Shown: positions 1 through 11,775 of the stretch, one piece after another
Numbering within the stretch: the stretch's first letter is position 1
Layout of the letters: each line of letters starts with the position of its first letter
Position numbers and translations under genes: made by a program
Notes under the pieces: generated by a model
Seen by the model: the letters and a program-made list of their open reading frames with translations, nothing else
What the model was told of the DNA's origin: nothing
Database searches by the model: none
Origin: Basidiobolus meristosporus CBS 931.73
Lineage: Eukaryota; Basidiobolomycota; Basidiobolomycetes; Basidiobolales; Basidiobolaceae
Reading direction: 5' to 3'
DNA: 64,000 nucleotides
NCBI GenBank assembly: GCA_002104905.1
Contig: MCFE01000145.1
Span: forward strand, 90,755-154,754

Positions 1-680
1 ATTTATCAATTAGTGTGTCTTAATGAAGTTGCTTGATGTGCAAGAGGTTGGGCTTGGTGTTAGTGCAAGGTATAAGGACTTGTATAGATCAGCACAGAAG
101 ATTATAGAGCTACAACTGACATCTTGACAGATATAAGCCAATTTGAGGCTGGCAGAGAACTAATCAAAAGGCACTAATGTGCCACAGTGATGAAATATTT
201 TGGTGCAATATTCCAAGGAGTATTGGAAGTGATGTGGAGAACTAGTGGATATACATGTTATTCACTTGTAGATATATTGATCAAAGTATGGTAATTATAC
301 TTTTGATATAGTAGAGTAAACAAACATGTACAGTTTGTTAAGGAAGGCCCCAAGAATATGTGTGCAAAGTTTGGGGGCTTTTGGACAACATTGAGAAAGA
401 TCATAACCTGGGTACCTGATAATTTGCTGAAAATATTTTAAGTAAATCCCAAGAAATTTGGTTAGGACAGAATGCTAATCAATGAATAAGATCTATGTGA
501 CTAAGTAAGCATGAATACTTTGGTGACAACTTAATAATACTACATACTTGACCAAGTTTTTGTGATATCCAAGGTGCAATATGTTTTAACGGCCTTTACA
601 TGGTGTCCTAATTATATCAGTATTCTTCAATCATTATATGTAGCCTTTTGTCAGGATCATCAAAATTATTTTTCATAGGG
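1..680 (+). mobile_element. Right end of a CACTA-type element (ORF-X 3' end plus terminus)
   Basis: Positions 22-110 read a degraded copy of the end of ORF-X (VGLGVSARYKDLYRS), matching VGLNVSLGYRDLCRS of CACTA-2 near 14,510. After a solo LTR insertion (201-544) the sequence continues as the same terminal region seen at 14,790-14,931 and stops at the terminus TTTTTCATAGGG (680). The element begins outside the window. Family assignment is by homology to the more complete CACTA-2 copy here. Confidence 0.6.
201..544 (-). repeat. Solo LTR, divergent copia subfamily (LTR-B2)
   Basis: On the minus strand this is related to the copia-1 LTR (shared blocks such as CCCAAACTTTGCACACAT and the TACC(C)AG stretch) but clearly diverged. 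It interrupts the CACTA terminal region, which is continuous in the 14.7-14.9 kb copy. Flanks TATTT and TACTT form an imperfect 5-bp target-site duplication. A second copy of this subfamily lies at 62,674-63,019. Confidence 0.6.
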
Positions 681-1223
681 TTTTTGTCATAACACCCTTT
701 TTCTGTAGGTTTGATGGGAGCCTTACAGCATCAAGCTCTTATTTACTCAATAGTACCCATTTTCAATGACTTTAGGGAGTGCTGCAGGGCCTGCATCTCA
801 TCAACCAGTCCTAGTGATAAAGCTTTGTAGTATTCAGGTGCACTTTCTTGAACACTACTCTTCAAGAAGTGCTAGCCTGTTGATACACCAATTAATGATC
901 CAATATGCCACTGTAGGCATTAAAGTAGTCTTCTAGGTTTTCTGCATTGTTACTTTCTCTAACAGTAAGATTGCAGCTCTGTCTACAAAGGAGGATGTGG
1001 AGGCAGAGGTAGGCAAATTGCCTTTCACTGCAAACTCATCTTCCTCACTTGAGTGTGGCTTCACTGGCTACACATCCAACTCTTAAGAAGACTGCTATTG
1101 TCTTAGTGATAGTTCTTCTAAAGTATTAAAGGATTGAGTCTGTTCTGGGCTGAGGAACATAACTGGTGATTGCGGCAACTTTTTTCTCATAGCTGCCTTT
1201 CTCTGTCTTGCCTAGACTTTTTT
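681..1223 (-). pseudogene. Degenerate ORF-X remnant of the CACTA family
   Basis: The minus strand carries broken pieces of the unrecognised CACTA-linked ORF-X: a stretch like SSVQESAPEYYKALSLGLVDEMQAL aligns with SSAQENALEYCKYLLQGMTDEV near 14,300, and DEFAVKGNLP aligns with DEFATNGNCLP near 14,120. It is full of stops and frameshifts. It sits between the terminus of one CACTA copy (680) and the terminus of the next (1,224), in inverted orientation relative to both neighbours. Confidence 0.45.
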
Positions 1224-1784
1224 CACTATGAAAAATAATTTAGTCCTGCAGATGGATCCAATCCAGATCAGCCATCAGGATTGTATTGAGAGACTGTCAT
1301 AATACCAGCAGCCTGGAATTAGCAACCCTCTTAACAATCTTATCACAGGATCATGGCAGTGTTTTGCTACTATAAATGCCAACTAAATTTACAAGACTTG
1401 ACAAGATTCCATTGGTGCTGTGACAATAATTGCACGGCATTGTTGCAGTCTTATTGCACTCTACAACTATTTTAGATGGATCCAACAGGCCAGGACATCC
1501 AATTTCCTTGTCTGGCAAGAAACTTGATGGTAGTCCAGCAGCCTCACAGGAAGACTCTGATGGCATGATAATGGCAGTATGGAGGCCTACAGCTAGTTCT
1601 GTAAAATGCCACTGCACCAATTTACCAAATGGTATTTCCTTTTTCTACCTTGCCTTGAGCAATTCATATATTCCACTGTTGAGTCATCCCTCTTTATTTG
1701 CTTACCTACTACTACTTTGGGTATTCCATATATAGTCCAAATAAAAAAAAACTATGGCCTCCTGCCTACTAACCTCTACAGAGC
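1224..1784 (+). mobile_element. CACTA-1 left terminal region
   Basis: It starts with CACTATGAAAAATAATTT. The following 550 bp are shared with 7,587-8,135, 21,190-21,289 plus 25,760-26,215, the reverse strand of 31,376-31,800, and partly 62,581-63,200. In the other copies this non-coding region runs straight into the C-terminal end of a transposase on the opposite strand. Here the run is cut at CTCTACA by the gypsy-1 5' LTR, and the transposase tail reappears at 16,170, so gypsy-1 sits inside CACTA-1. Confidence 0.65.
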
Positions 1785-2845
1785 TGTAGTGGGGTCACAG
1801 TGACACTCACCGACAAATGTGCACTTTGTCATATCATCTACTTCCCTATTTCTCAACTACACTTCTTTTAGTTTTATCCAATTTGTCTTACTTGATCAGC
1901 ACTATCACATAAGCTGGCTGACTATCACACCTGCTTACCTTATTGCATAAGTTATCCCTCACTTTACGTAAGATTACTACTAGTAAGTGCTTTGATATTA
2001 GGTAAGCACCTGCACCGGTACCCATGACACAAGATCAACCTGTGTTGCCATCCCTACCATTTCTATACTTTATATGGTATCCCTATATTATGCAGGTTTC
2101 AGGGTACTGATTCCTGACTGGTTGGATGTGCTGTGCCTCTTAGAACCTTCTGGCACTTACTTGGAATATTCTTAGCTCATTCTGATGTCGTTAAGATTTC
2201 TACTGATCTCCAGAACCTTTGGGAACACCATGATTGGTAGTCACTTGGCCAGTGAGAGAGGTATAGAGGGGAGGCAATCCCTCAACAATATGTTATCATC
2301 CCTTTTATCAATATACCAACTTGTTGATTAATGTGATCACTGCTACCTGAACTTCCAACCCCAGACCACAGGACACCCCCAGGAAACTGTGCTGATAGGC
2401 AACTGACCTTAGAGGCACTTCTGGTGAGGGATACTCAGAGTAGGTATCTTTTATTATATATGATTCTTTCCCAAATTTGCTCTTGTACAGGCAAATATAT
2501 TTTTCTGCCTTTGTAACCAATGACCAAAGCTGCATTCTTATCAGGTACCTTCTGATGAAGTTTACAGTTGTTTTGACTTTGAAAGCTTTAGTACATTGTC
2601 ATCTTAAAGGATGCTGAACCCAGCACATACTTTTGTTAAGATGCCTACTAAGTTGGGGATTGTAGCTCAATAGTGTTCCCTTAACAAGCTTGTGGCTTTA
2701 TTCCCCATCACCTTAGATTAGAGACAGAACCCAAGTATTCCTAGCAAGCTTTTGCCAGAGGTTATTGCATCCAGTGAACATCCCACACATAAAACACTTG
2801 AGTAGTGTTGGACATATCTCTCCCTTGGACTTATACACCACCATA
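1785..2845 (+). repeat. gypsy-1 5' LTR
   Basis: About 1.06 kb, beginning TGTAGTGGGGTCAC and ending in TTATACACCACCATA (related LTRs end ACCACCACA). The same sequence, in reverse, forms the solo LTR at 23,478-24,555, and a shortened copy forms the 3' LTR. A primer-binding site follows immediately. Confidence 0.75.
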
Positions 2846-2849
2846 TGAT

Positions 2850-2865
2850 TGGCACCCAAGATGGG
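2850..2865 (+). other. Primer-binding site of gypsy-1
   Basis: TGGCACCCAAGATGGG lies four bases after the LTR end. It starts with TGG, complementary to a tRNA 3' CCA end. The primer tRNA was not identified. Confidence 0.55.
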
Positions 2866-2985
2866 TGGTTCATACAAGCTCCCTAGGACCAAACAAGATT
2901 TACCTGAAGATTTGAGCCATTATGCACTTATTGAAAAGAGACTACCAATATTATCAAGATTACAACATCAACCCACCAACCCAAA

Positions 2986-5900
2986 ATGAACTGTATACCA
3001 ATACCACTCTCACATGTAGCTTTACAGTTTGATGGAAAGAATGTGGAAAGCTTCATATTCAAATGGGAGAAGCTCTGCAAGGTGTGCAGCCTATTTGAAC
3101 ACAAAACAGCTGAAGACTTCCCCTACTACTGCACCAATGATATTACCACTAAGCTTCTCAGACAAGGAGGCATTCTCACTGACTGGGCCTTAATCAACAC
3201 CTACCTATAGATCAAGTATGGAAGACCCCAGATATACTATGGAACTGAAGACTTCAGACACTTTGGAAGGACTGGAATTTCTGAGCTACTACTTAAAGTG
3301 TTTATTCAATAGTATGAAGACATGGCCAAGCCACTCCTGGAGTCCCAAGCTATAAATGAGTTTATCATGACACTTTACCTTGCACATGGGCTTCCCCAGG
3401 ACTTGGTAAGGAAAGTTGACTTTTATGCGGCCAAGGAGGATAGGTCTGGCATTCCATGCCTTGCAGAGATGAAATGTGTTTTCCTAGAGGCAAAGCAGAC
3501 TTCTGCCTTTATGATACTTTTGAAGTCTAATTTGCCAGACAAGTCAACCAAGGAGCCTAGGTGTGCTGTTGCTGACAATCAGACCTACACTACCAACAGA
3601 ATTGACTAACTTGCTGAGCAGCTACAAAAGCTAGCCCTCAAGATTAATGGCTCAGCTGAAGTAGCTACTGAGAGCCAAAGACCTTTCCCCAGACACAGCA
3701 TTTGGTGTGACTCTGCTTCCCATGCTAGGCAAGAATGCTCAGAGCTTAGTCAACTACTTAGAGAAGGAGCTCTACAGTTTGATGCCAATGGAATGTTTAC
3801 TGACAGGAAAGGAAGAAGGATCCCCACCTATTTCCAATGAGGATGGATGAGAGCTCTATTCCAGAAATCTGACTCAACAAAAGATGGATCTTGACCTGCT
3901 GATAACATCAGACCATCCAAAGAAACACCAGAAGATATACAACTACACCTGAGAGACTTAAGCAACCTATCATTGGTGATGGAAACCTAACACCAGAGGG
4001 GATCTTATTATCTGAAGAAACCCTGAAAAGATATGATAAGGTTTCCTCATACAATGATAAGGAGATGGGACTCTTAAAGACATTGGCTGAAGAACCTATC
4101 AAGATTCATACAGTGCCCCAAGCACCCTGGTCATTTAAGCCTTACCAAGTGCCCAGATGACTCCAAGCTTATGCTCATGACCTACTTAAGAAGAAAATAG
4201 AGGCTGGTATCCTAGAGCCTTGCCATGGACCTTATGCTAACAGATGGCTTGTTACTAAAATGAAGAATGGAAAGCTCTGATTTTTCAAGAGATGCAACCT
4301 GCAAGTGCCATCACTGTTGGAGATGCTGCTATACCTCCATCTATTGATGACTTTGCAGAAAGCTTTAGTGGCCACTCCATCTACTCATCATATGGTCTCT
4401 ACTCAGGATATGACCAGATTCCTATACATGAGACATCAAGAGACATATTGCTCTCCAGGCACCATTTGGACTCTTAAGGATGACAAGACTCAGCCAAGGG
4501 GCTACAAGCTCTGTTGCTCAGTTCCAGAGATGCATGGCAAATTTGCTGTATCAGTTTATACCTGAGAAACCTGCTGTCTTTGTTGATGAGATGTGCATCA
4601 CAGGATCTAAATTCCCAGACACCACTGAAGTTATGCCTGAAGTAAGACAGTTTGTCCATGACCATATTTCAGACATTGATGCCATATTAGTAGCCATTGG
4701 GGATGCTGGATTCACTGTCAATGGTGAGAAATGTAGCTTTGGTGTATCAGAAATACCTATAGATGGACAAATATGCAGCACCTTTGGTTGTTCACCTGGA
4801 GGCTCCAAGACACAAAAAATATGCAACTGCCTACCCCCACAAATATACATAAGCTTGTGGCTTTGTGGCAGCTGGTGAGTTCTTTAGGATCTGGATCCCT
4901 AGATTCTCTGAGATAGCAGAGCCAATCTACTGACTACAGAGAAAGAATACCCCATTTATCTGGGGAGAAGAACAAGAAGAAGCCAGGCAATCACTAAAAG
5001 ATGCCTTAGTATCTCTACCAGTTCTGTGCCCTCTTGAGTATCAGAACACTGAATGCCCACCTATTTTGACAGTTGATGCAAGCCCTATAGAAGCAGGAGC
5101 ACTACTTGGCCAAAATGATGAAGATGGCAACCTCTATGCCTGCAGATATGAGAGCTGCTTATTCTCTCCTAGAGATCAAAGATACTCACAGATGAAGAGA
5201 GAGCTACTAGGAGTTGTGAAGATGCTGAGGAAGCTGAAGTTACAACTCTACATGACACATTTCATCCTGGAGACAGATGCCAAGCCACTTATAGGAATGA
5301 TCAACAACCCTGACCTGCCTGATGATGCTAAAAGCCAATGAATGCATGGCTGAAAATGCTTGACTTTGAGGTCAGACATATCCCTGGCAAGACAAATGTT
5401 GTGACTGATGCACTCTCCAGGAAGGGACTATAATTATTTGAAGACTTGGACCCTCACTTTGATGATATGATTGATGTAGAGATTTAACAGATTGCCATCA
5501 AAGACCAAGAGAGAACTGCCTGGAGCCTAATTAAAGAATATTTAAGGACACTCAAGAAACCTAATTGGATGGAAATTCATGAGTTTAGATTTCTCAAACA
5601 GAAGTCACATCACTACCATCTCAAATAAGATATTCTCTTTAAACAAGTGAAGCCTGAACTTATGCCAAGAAGAGTAGTTTCTAACCCACAAGAGCAACTG
5701 GACATCATGTCAAGTATCCATCAAGGAGTGCCGGGAGGACATAGAGGACAAGAAGCCACCTACAATACCATAGCTCAGAGGTATTACTGGAAAAATATGT
5801 ACTATGATATTGAAAACTTTGTTGAGTCATGTGCAGCCTTCCAGAAGAGATCCTCCAGGCATTACAAAGAGCCACTGCATCCTACTTACACATTCTGTCT

Positions 5901-6042
5901 ATGGCAAAAGGCAGGTAGTGACCTTGTCCAGATGCCAACAGCTGGATCAAGGAAGTACCTGATTGTTGCTAGAGATGACCTTAGTGAATGGGCAGAAGCT
6001 CAAGCCTTGCCCAACAACAAGAGCCATATTATATGGAGATTT
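2986..6042 (+). pseudogene. gypsy-1 gag-pol, 5' part (gag, RT, RNase H, integrase N-terminus)
   Basis: A gag-like stretch starts at 2,986 (VALQFDGKNVESFIFKWEKL) and is broken from 3,210. RT remnants run from about 4,110 (LKKKIEAGILEPCHGPYANR) to 4,880; the catalytic YxDD box is degraded to FVDE near 4,583. RNase H is seen at 5,066-5,341 (TVDASPIEAGALLGQ), followed by the typical HIPGKTNVVTDALSRK near 5,375. The integrase zinc-binding region is at 5,647-5,850 (HQGVPGGHRG, TYNTIAQRYYWKNM, SCAAFQKR), and the first part of the core (LIVARDDLSEW) is near 5,970. Stops and frame changes interrupt it throughout, so no functional product is expected. Confidence 0.75.
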
Positions 6043-7270
6043 GTGGTAATGGAAAGTATTTCATTACTACAATATCTCAAAACCACCATTGCACTTATTT
6101 CTTTATTTTGCTTTTTTGCTATTGTAACACACAGGTGAAAGATCAACAATTTACAACTTTGAAGGACAAATACTCCAGACCCTGACAAGTAATCCACCTA
6201 AGAATATCATGGCATACAGAACACACAGTAGCCAACACATGTTTTAAATTGCAGCTCATTTGAAGCAGTACTTAAGGAGTTATAACCAAAGAAGTCCATT
6301 TATTTTATATACTAGGTCACTATTGCTAGAATTACTATGGTGACTTTGACTGCATGTCACTTTTGAACCAGCCAATCAAATCACGTAATATTCTCACAGG
6401 TGCTACGCCTACAGTCAATCTGCGCCACTGCTATACTTTAGCTTTGTATCATGTGTATTGCTTATGCAATTACCAAAAAACTTTGATCCTTCAGAAATTT
6501 TATATATATGACTTCCCAAGCTGGAAAATAAAGGAGAGCCTCTCTTTCCAGAATCTCCACACTATGTTACAAGTTTAAGGTTATAAGACTTCCCCCACAT
6601 CACTTACACTGTTGAGTATTCCAACTTTGCTCAGTACCACATCAGTAAAGATGCTGCAAAGCTCACAAAAATCTACTCTGAGTTCTACAAGAAACTACCA
6701 CTTTTCTGTTGGAAAAGTCCCCTCTAAGAAGCCCCTTTACTCTAAAGACACCCCTTTAGTCTAAAAGCCCCTTCAGAGACCCCTTTAAGAAACCTGTTTA
6801 CTCTGAAGAAGCCCCTTTAGGCACCCCTTTGGTGTAAAGTCCTCCTTAGAGACCACTACAAGAAGCCCCTTTACTCTAAAGACACCCCTTTAGACACGCC
6901 TTTAGGTCTAAAGACCCCTTCCTAGACTTCTACAACACACCCCTTTGGGCTAAAGGGGAATGCAGAATTTCTATATTAGGAAATATTCCTGCAGAAAGGA
7001 AAGTGACTTTCAAATAAGGAAAAGTTACTATAAAAGTAAATAAGCCTATTAGTCAGCAGAAGGTCAGAACACTGCTGAAGAAGTGAGAAACACTGCCTAT
7101 AGTATATTTTGAGCCTAAGATTGAGGATGTTAGTGAAAGTTGTATCTTCCATTGATATATCAAACTTGCAATAAACTATTTTAGTATTAGCATACGGGAA
7201 GTTGATGTTTATTGTTGATTAGCCTCTACATTGTAGAACAAGCCCCAAACTAATCATAATACAACACAAC
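6043..7270. mobile_element. 1.2-kb unidentified insertion inside the gypsy-1 integrase
   Basis: The integrase frame stops making sense after HIIWRF (6,036-6,042) and resumes as RFILEDIICRFG from 7,271. The hexamer AGATTT is found on both sides (6,037-6,042 and 7,271-7,276), as expected for a target-site duplication. The insert has no coding capacity that I can see. It includes the CCCCTTTA-rich minisatellite (6,718-6,958) and a stretch with AATAAA near 7,170, so it may be a solo LTR or a non-autonomous element. I do not recognise the family. Confidence 0.55.
6718..6958. repeat. CCCCTTTA/CTAAAGAC minisatellite
   Basis: About ten imperfect repeats built from AAGCCCCTTTACTCTAAAGA and CACCCCTTTAG-type units. 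Both CTTTA and its complement TAAAG recur, so many units can pair with each other as short hairpins. It lies within the 1.2-kb insertion. Confidence 0.7.
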
Positions 7271-7586
7271 AGATTTATACTTGAAGACATTATCTGCAGA
7301 TTTGGCTGCATCCAACAGTTTGTTGCTGACAGAGCTGAGATGACATTCCTAATGATTCAGGAGTTGTGCTCAAAGTACAAGATACACATTGCTTTTACTA
7401 CAGCTTTCCATCCTCAAGCCAATTGAATAGCAGAGAGAGGACATGAACCACTAGTAAGCTCTCTTGTCAAGACCTGTGGGAATAATACAACATGGTGGCC
7501 ACACCAATTATATCTTGCACTCTGGGCAGATAGAATTACTACCAAGAGAACAACTGGATTATCACCATTTAAGCTACTCTATGGAC
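7271..7586 (+). pseudogene. gypsy-1 integrase core, middle part
   Basis: Reads RFILEDIICRFGCIQQFVADRAEM, then SKYKIHIAFTTAFHPQAN, AERGHEPLV and TTGLSPFKLLYG. These are the second half of a Ty3/gypsy integrase core, in which HPQANG...ER carries the catalytic glutamate. One stop is visible after HPQAN. The segment ends at the left terminus of CACTA-2 and continues at 14,932. Confidence 0.75.
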
Positions 7587-8135
7587 CCCTATGAAAAATA
7601 ATTTGGTCCCGCAGGTGGATCTGATCCAGATCAGCCATCTGGATCCTGCTTTGAGACCATCATGATACCAGCAGCTTGGAATTAGTGACCCTCCTAACTA
7701 TCTTATGACATAATCATGACGGTGTTTTGCTAATTTTACAACCAAATAAAAGGATAAAACCTGATGATATTTTATCAGCGCTGTGACAATATTTGCATGG
7801 TATTATTGTGGTCTTTTAGTGCTCTATAACTATTTTAAGTGGATCCAGTTGGCCTGGACATCCAATTGCCTTGTAAGGCAAGAAACTGGATGGTACTTTG
7901 ATGGCCTCACTGCAAAACTCTGATAGCAATATATCAGCAGTATGACGGTCTACCACTGGTTCTATATAATGCTACCATACCAATTTACCAAATGGTATTT
8001 TCTTTCTCTACCTCCTCTTGTGCAATTCATATACTCAACTGTAGAGTCAGCCCTCTTTATGTGCTTACCAACTACTACCTTGGGTATTCCACATACAATT
8101 TGAATTAAAAAAAACTATGGCCTTCTGCTTAATAA
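7587..8135 (+). repeat. CACTA-2 left terminal non-coding region
   Basis: This is the uninterrupted reference copy of the CACTA terminal region; other copies are interrupted by Harbinger-2, gypsy-1 or LTR-B2. It ends with AACCTCTACA, after which the transposase 3' end on the other strand begins. Confidence 0.6.
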
Positions 8136-8990
8136 CCTCTACAAATGTGCACTCCTGCTGCAATTGACATACTTCTATCACCTCAACTTTATGGCTTTTT
8201 AGTTTAATACTTGCAAAGCTGCCATATACCTTGTACTGCTGGTAACATATACATCTTGCAAACATATGCTTGATTGTTGCCACTTCTGCCATGAATACCT
8301 CCGGAATATCCGCAAAGTACTTCTTGGTGTATAACCAATATATTCCTTCTCCCTACTAGATTCTAGTTCCCCTTAGAGGTGCACTCTGGCTTTTGTTTGT
8401 GTGAGTGCTGTATTGAATGGTGTAGAAGATGGCTTATGACCATTAGAAATTGGGCATCTATTGGTAGAGTTTTTCCAACAAAAATTTGTTGCTTGTTGCA
8501 CCCAACCCAATTTTGCATTGCCTAACTGATTACCCATGCATTGGGGCTGCTTAGCTTCTTAATGCCATAGGCATAGGTGTCTTTATGTGCACATTTGTCC
8601 TCAGTATCTTCCAACTCTTTCTGGCTGTCCTCCCTATGCCAGCAGCAGAGATCTATGTGTTGAGCTTTATGTTTGTAGTATAGCAGTTTAAATCCTGGCA
8701 CAAACTCCTCATATAACAGCTGTAGATGCATCAAGTAGGCGTTGGTGATCTGCTTCTGGACAAATATTCCTACATTGTCCACATATGACTCCCAATGCTT
8801 CCAATGTACTCTTGGCATGAATGGCTTTAAAATGCCACTTGAATAAACACATATCCAGCTCATCCAGTCTTTGCATTTGTATTGTTGCATATGGGTAAGA
8901 GTATTGATTGAAGCCTGGGAGAAGTACTTAGGGTAGTGGATACTCTGTAATATCATATCCATTGTGCCTGGAGAAACCTACTATCTTGTA
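8065..8990 (-). pseudogene. CACTA transposase C-terminal fragment (DUF4218-like)
   Basis: Read on the minus strand it gives SIHYPKYFSQASINTLTHMQ, HWKHWESYVDNVGIFVQKQI, LLYYKHKAQHIDLCC, KELEDTEDKCAHKDTYAYGIKKLSSP, then a short cysteine-bearing tail (MAEVATIKHMFARCICYQQYKVYGSFASI, HKVEVIEVCQL). The better copies at 16.5 kb and 30.6 kb supply the part deleted here (INSLLNLAW...GPCFTFWEFPMEWMCG), which resembles the C-terminal region of En/Spm-type transposases. The catalytic N-terminal half is absent. Confidence 0.55.
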
Positions 8991-9440
8991 AATAGGGATT
9001 TGACCAGGCTCATGGTACTGTTGTTAGGAGAGATAGGCTCACAATCCATCAGTGAGCCTTCTTTGTCAGAGCTTTCACACTGCATGCCATATTCAGAAGG
9101 CTAGTTGAGCCTAAAGGAATCACAAACTCACCTGACTCAGTTTGCTCAAGGTGACAAAGACAGCCAGGTGCCAATATAGAAGTATCAACTGGCTGGCACA
9201 ATAATAGACTTGTTCTGTTGGATAGTGCCAGATCAATCTGGCACTATAGTTTCTACCATCATGCCAGTGTCAGGTTATAGTTACTGATAACTTTACTCAA
9301 TCTTATTTATGTTGCTCAGAGTAGTGCTTTCCTTGCTTTATTTACTCTTGATAATGCCCCAGACACATTTCTCTCAGTGGATGTCTTCTTGTACAAATAT
9401 ACTCTGCGTTGATAAGTATCATAACAATTTTACCTATTCT

Positions 9441-10195
9441 TCAGTTTTCTCCTATATATGACTTTCCTGCATATTTAGCTGTCAGTAAGCTGAATTGCTT
9501 CATATATCCCAAAGTATGTTCTACCCTCACTCTGAAATGATTAAATATCTCATTGTAGAGCTTCTGCTTCCTGCTAAGCATGCTATCCCTTGGCTTCCTA
9601 TAAGCTGTAATACATCCTAATCTCTGACAATCCTCTCCTACATAAGCTATGTCAGCCATACATATCTCCCCTCTACTGAATTCTGGATGATTCTCTACCC
9701 AGAGTGCTTTGTCATGCCTACTTCCAGCAAATGGCCCACCAAACTGGATGATGTTACCCTCAATGTCAGACAGTGCTTGAAACATCACACAGTGTGCCTT
9801 GTACTTGCCAGAATAAAAGTGCCTCTGCCCTCTAGAAGGTTTGTTAATCCTGACTGGGAAGGTATCCAAAATACTCCTGATATGGAGCCTATTGCTGAAC
9901 ACTCTGGGATATGGAAATCTATTGGCGCTTCTGAACCAGGTACTCCAAGTTTGCTCTAAGTCATTCATACCCTCTGCAAGGTGGTTCTCCATGCTATCAG
10001 TAGGGAATGAGCACTTCTAAGACTTTTGTTGCCATGGATGGTGGGATCAAACCTTGTAGGGCAATAGTTTTTGTTATAGCAGTGAAGCTTAACATGGGAT
10101 CTCCTAGAGTAGATTGGGATTGATGGACCACAGTACTTGGTGAAGATCTCCTCTAGTGTGTCAAAAGGAAATTCAGTAGTAGTAATGGGATTCAT
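9441..10195 (-). pseudogene. PIF/Harbinger DDE transposase, frameshifted
   Basis: The two overlapping frames (10,195-9,965 and 9,992-9,441) together give a DDE_4-type nuclease. Visible catalytic-region motifs are ILDTFPVRINKPSRGQRHFY, the second-aspartate motif GPFAGSRHDKALW, and FRVRVEHTLGYMK with the glutamate. The family acts in the nucleus and cuts at its own inverted repeats. The frameshift near 9,990 disables this copy. The sister copy at 21,473-22,123 keeps this region open. Confidence 0.75.
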
Positions 10196-10701
10196 GAGAA
10201 AAGACCATTCAGATGGGTAAGTTGTATTAGAATTGGTGGAGGATTGGCTGAGGTGATTTGATGCAATTGGGCATGATCAGCTTTATTTTTCTGATTTCCA
10301 TTCATTATGATTAAATCCTCATTAATTACTATGTATCCCATTATTATGTTGCAAAAATCATCCTCAAACAATGACTGGGTATTTTTATTGATGTTTAATG
10401 CACAAGTCTATAATCAAATAGGATGTCTGCAATTGAGGTGATCTGATCCCTGTCAATTCAATTCAAGATCTATCATGCATAATATATGGGAAATTCAACA
10501 ATCACATTAGTTTTCATATATTTTTCATATAAGACCAGGTTGATGCCAATAAACCACTCTATAAGTATCCAAATCCATCACCATGGTTCCTATACCAAGT
10601 CTCAACTCATCTTTAGTTCAACCCAGACATAACCCATCCCCCAGCTCACAAGCACAGTCTGGACCATATAAGGCAATGTTGGATCCATTCAAGTTCTTGC
10701 C

Positions 10702-10858
10702 AAGGTAAGCTGGTGTGATAGTCAACCGGCTTATGGGATAGTACTGATCAGGTAAGACAAATGGGATAAAACTAAAATAAGTGTAGTAGATATATAAGGA
10801 AGTAGAAAATATGGGAATGAGCACATCTGTCAGTGGGTGTCACTGTCACCCCACTACA
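10702..10858 (-). repeat. gypsy LTR 5' fragment inside Harbinger-1
   Basis: In reverse it reads TGTAGTGGGGTGACAGTGAC and then follows the first part of the gypsy-1 LTR (1,785 onward) to TATCACACCAGCTTACCTT. It replaces an internal deletion of Harbinger-1. Only about 157 bp of the 1.06-kb LTR is present. Confidence 0.6.
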
Positions 10859-11030
10859 GCATGGCCAAGCTGCAGCATTGCACTCATCAACTAGGAGGCA
10901 AAATACTGACTACAAATACACAAGTAGCCAAGAGGATAGTCAACCAGAAAGTAGTTTAAGTGTGCAAAGTGAATTGCTACCAAATGCTTCAGTAATAATC
11001 CCTGCAAGAAAAAATCCTAGGAGAGGATGA
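10859..11030 (+). pseudogene. Harbinger-1 second ORF, C-terminal end
   Basis: Reads HGQAAALHSSTRRQNTDYKY and ends in the basic tail SVIIPARKNPRRG. The same tail is found at 18,715 (VPVRKKPRRR) and at the end of Harbinger-2 (25,014). PIF/Harbinger elements normally carry a second, Myb/SANT-like DNA-binding gene; that this ORF is its counterpart is an inference from position and the basic tail. Confidence 0.45.
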
Positions 11031-11775
11031 TGCAATTGCATTGAATTGCTATTATTTGTTATGATCCAAACAATGCATTTCTTTTGCAATCTGCATTGAG
11101 CTATTGCAAATCAGTGATCACTAAATTTTTGATATGAGCAATGTTAAGGTTGACTCACAGTTGAGACAGGATCCCTATAAATAAACACCCTTCATATGTA
11201 TACACCTTCTGTGGCACCAGTTCAGCCATTTGATCTGATTTGCACTCATACAATTGGTTGCATGCTAGCTATGACACCTTGTCCATTGGCTAGGATCAGG
11301 GATTTACTTGCTTAATGGGCAAAATGCAATATTTGATGGCAAATCAGGTAGCTTATGTATGGTCAAAGAGCCAATTGGGGACTGACAGCTTCAGGATACT
11401 TTTGGACCAATTAACCACTGAGATACCATCCAACGGGAGTGATGGTAACCAAAATGGTAAGTATCAGTGTAGTTTATAGTGTGATATGCATTTATTTCCA
11501 TTTACATTGAAGAAACATACCCAGATACCGGATTTTACCTACCATAATAGAGGTATCCGATTGCACACATAATGCAAGCATTACAAGTGGGTGCAATCAT
11601 TTGTGCCAACCTCATTGTGTCAGATTGTGCCATAGTGTGCAAGATTGTCTCAAATGGTGCAAAGTTGTCCAAGAGCAATCCTGCCTACTGGTAGCTACAA
11701 TATTGCTCCAAATCACTCTTAGAGACCACTGATCATGCCACATGCCCTGGCATGGTATGATGGAACAGGTCTAAT

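Larger units (their letters stand above)
9206..11772 (-). mobile_element. Harbinger-1: PIF/Harbinger-type transposon with internal deletion
   Basis: Termini are AGACTTGTTC (left) and the inverted GAACAGGTCT (right). AAT is present just outside both ends (9,203-9,205 and 11,773-11,775), a perfect 3-bp duplication. Repeats of GGCACTAT/TAGTGCC lie just inside the left end. It encodes a broken DDE transposase on the minus strand and the last part of a second ORF on the plus strand. Compared with Harbinger-2, about 2 kb between 22,843 and 24,842 of that copy is missing here and replaced by a gypsy LTR fragment. Confidence 0.75.

Noticed and set aside
1224-1784. Interpretation of the CACTA terminal region as a solo LTR (TG...CTCTACA)
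   Set aside because: No target-site duplication, and in three copies the region runs without a break into the transposase tail in the same arrangement.
6718-6958. CRISPR-like array
   Set aside because: Units are short, imperfect and without unique spacers; the context is a eukaryotic transposon.
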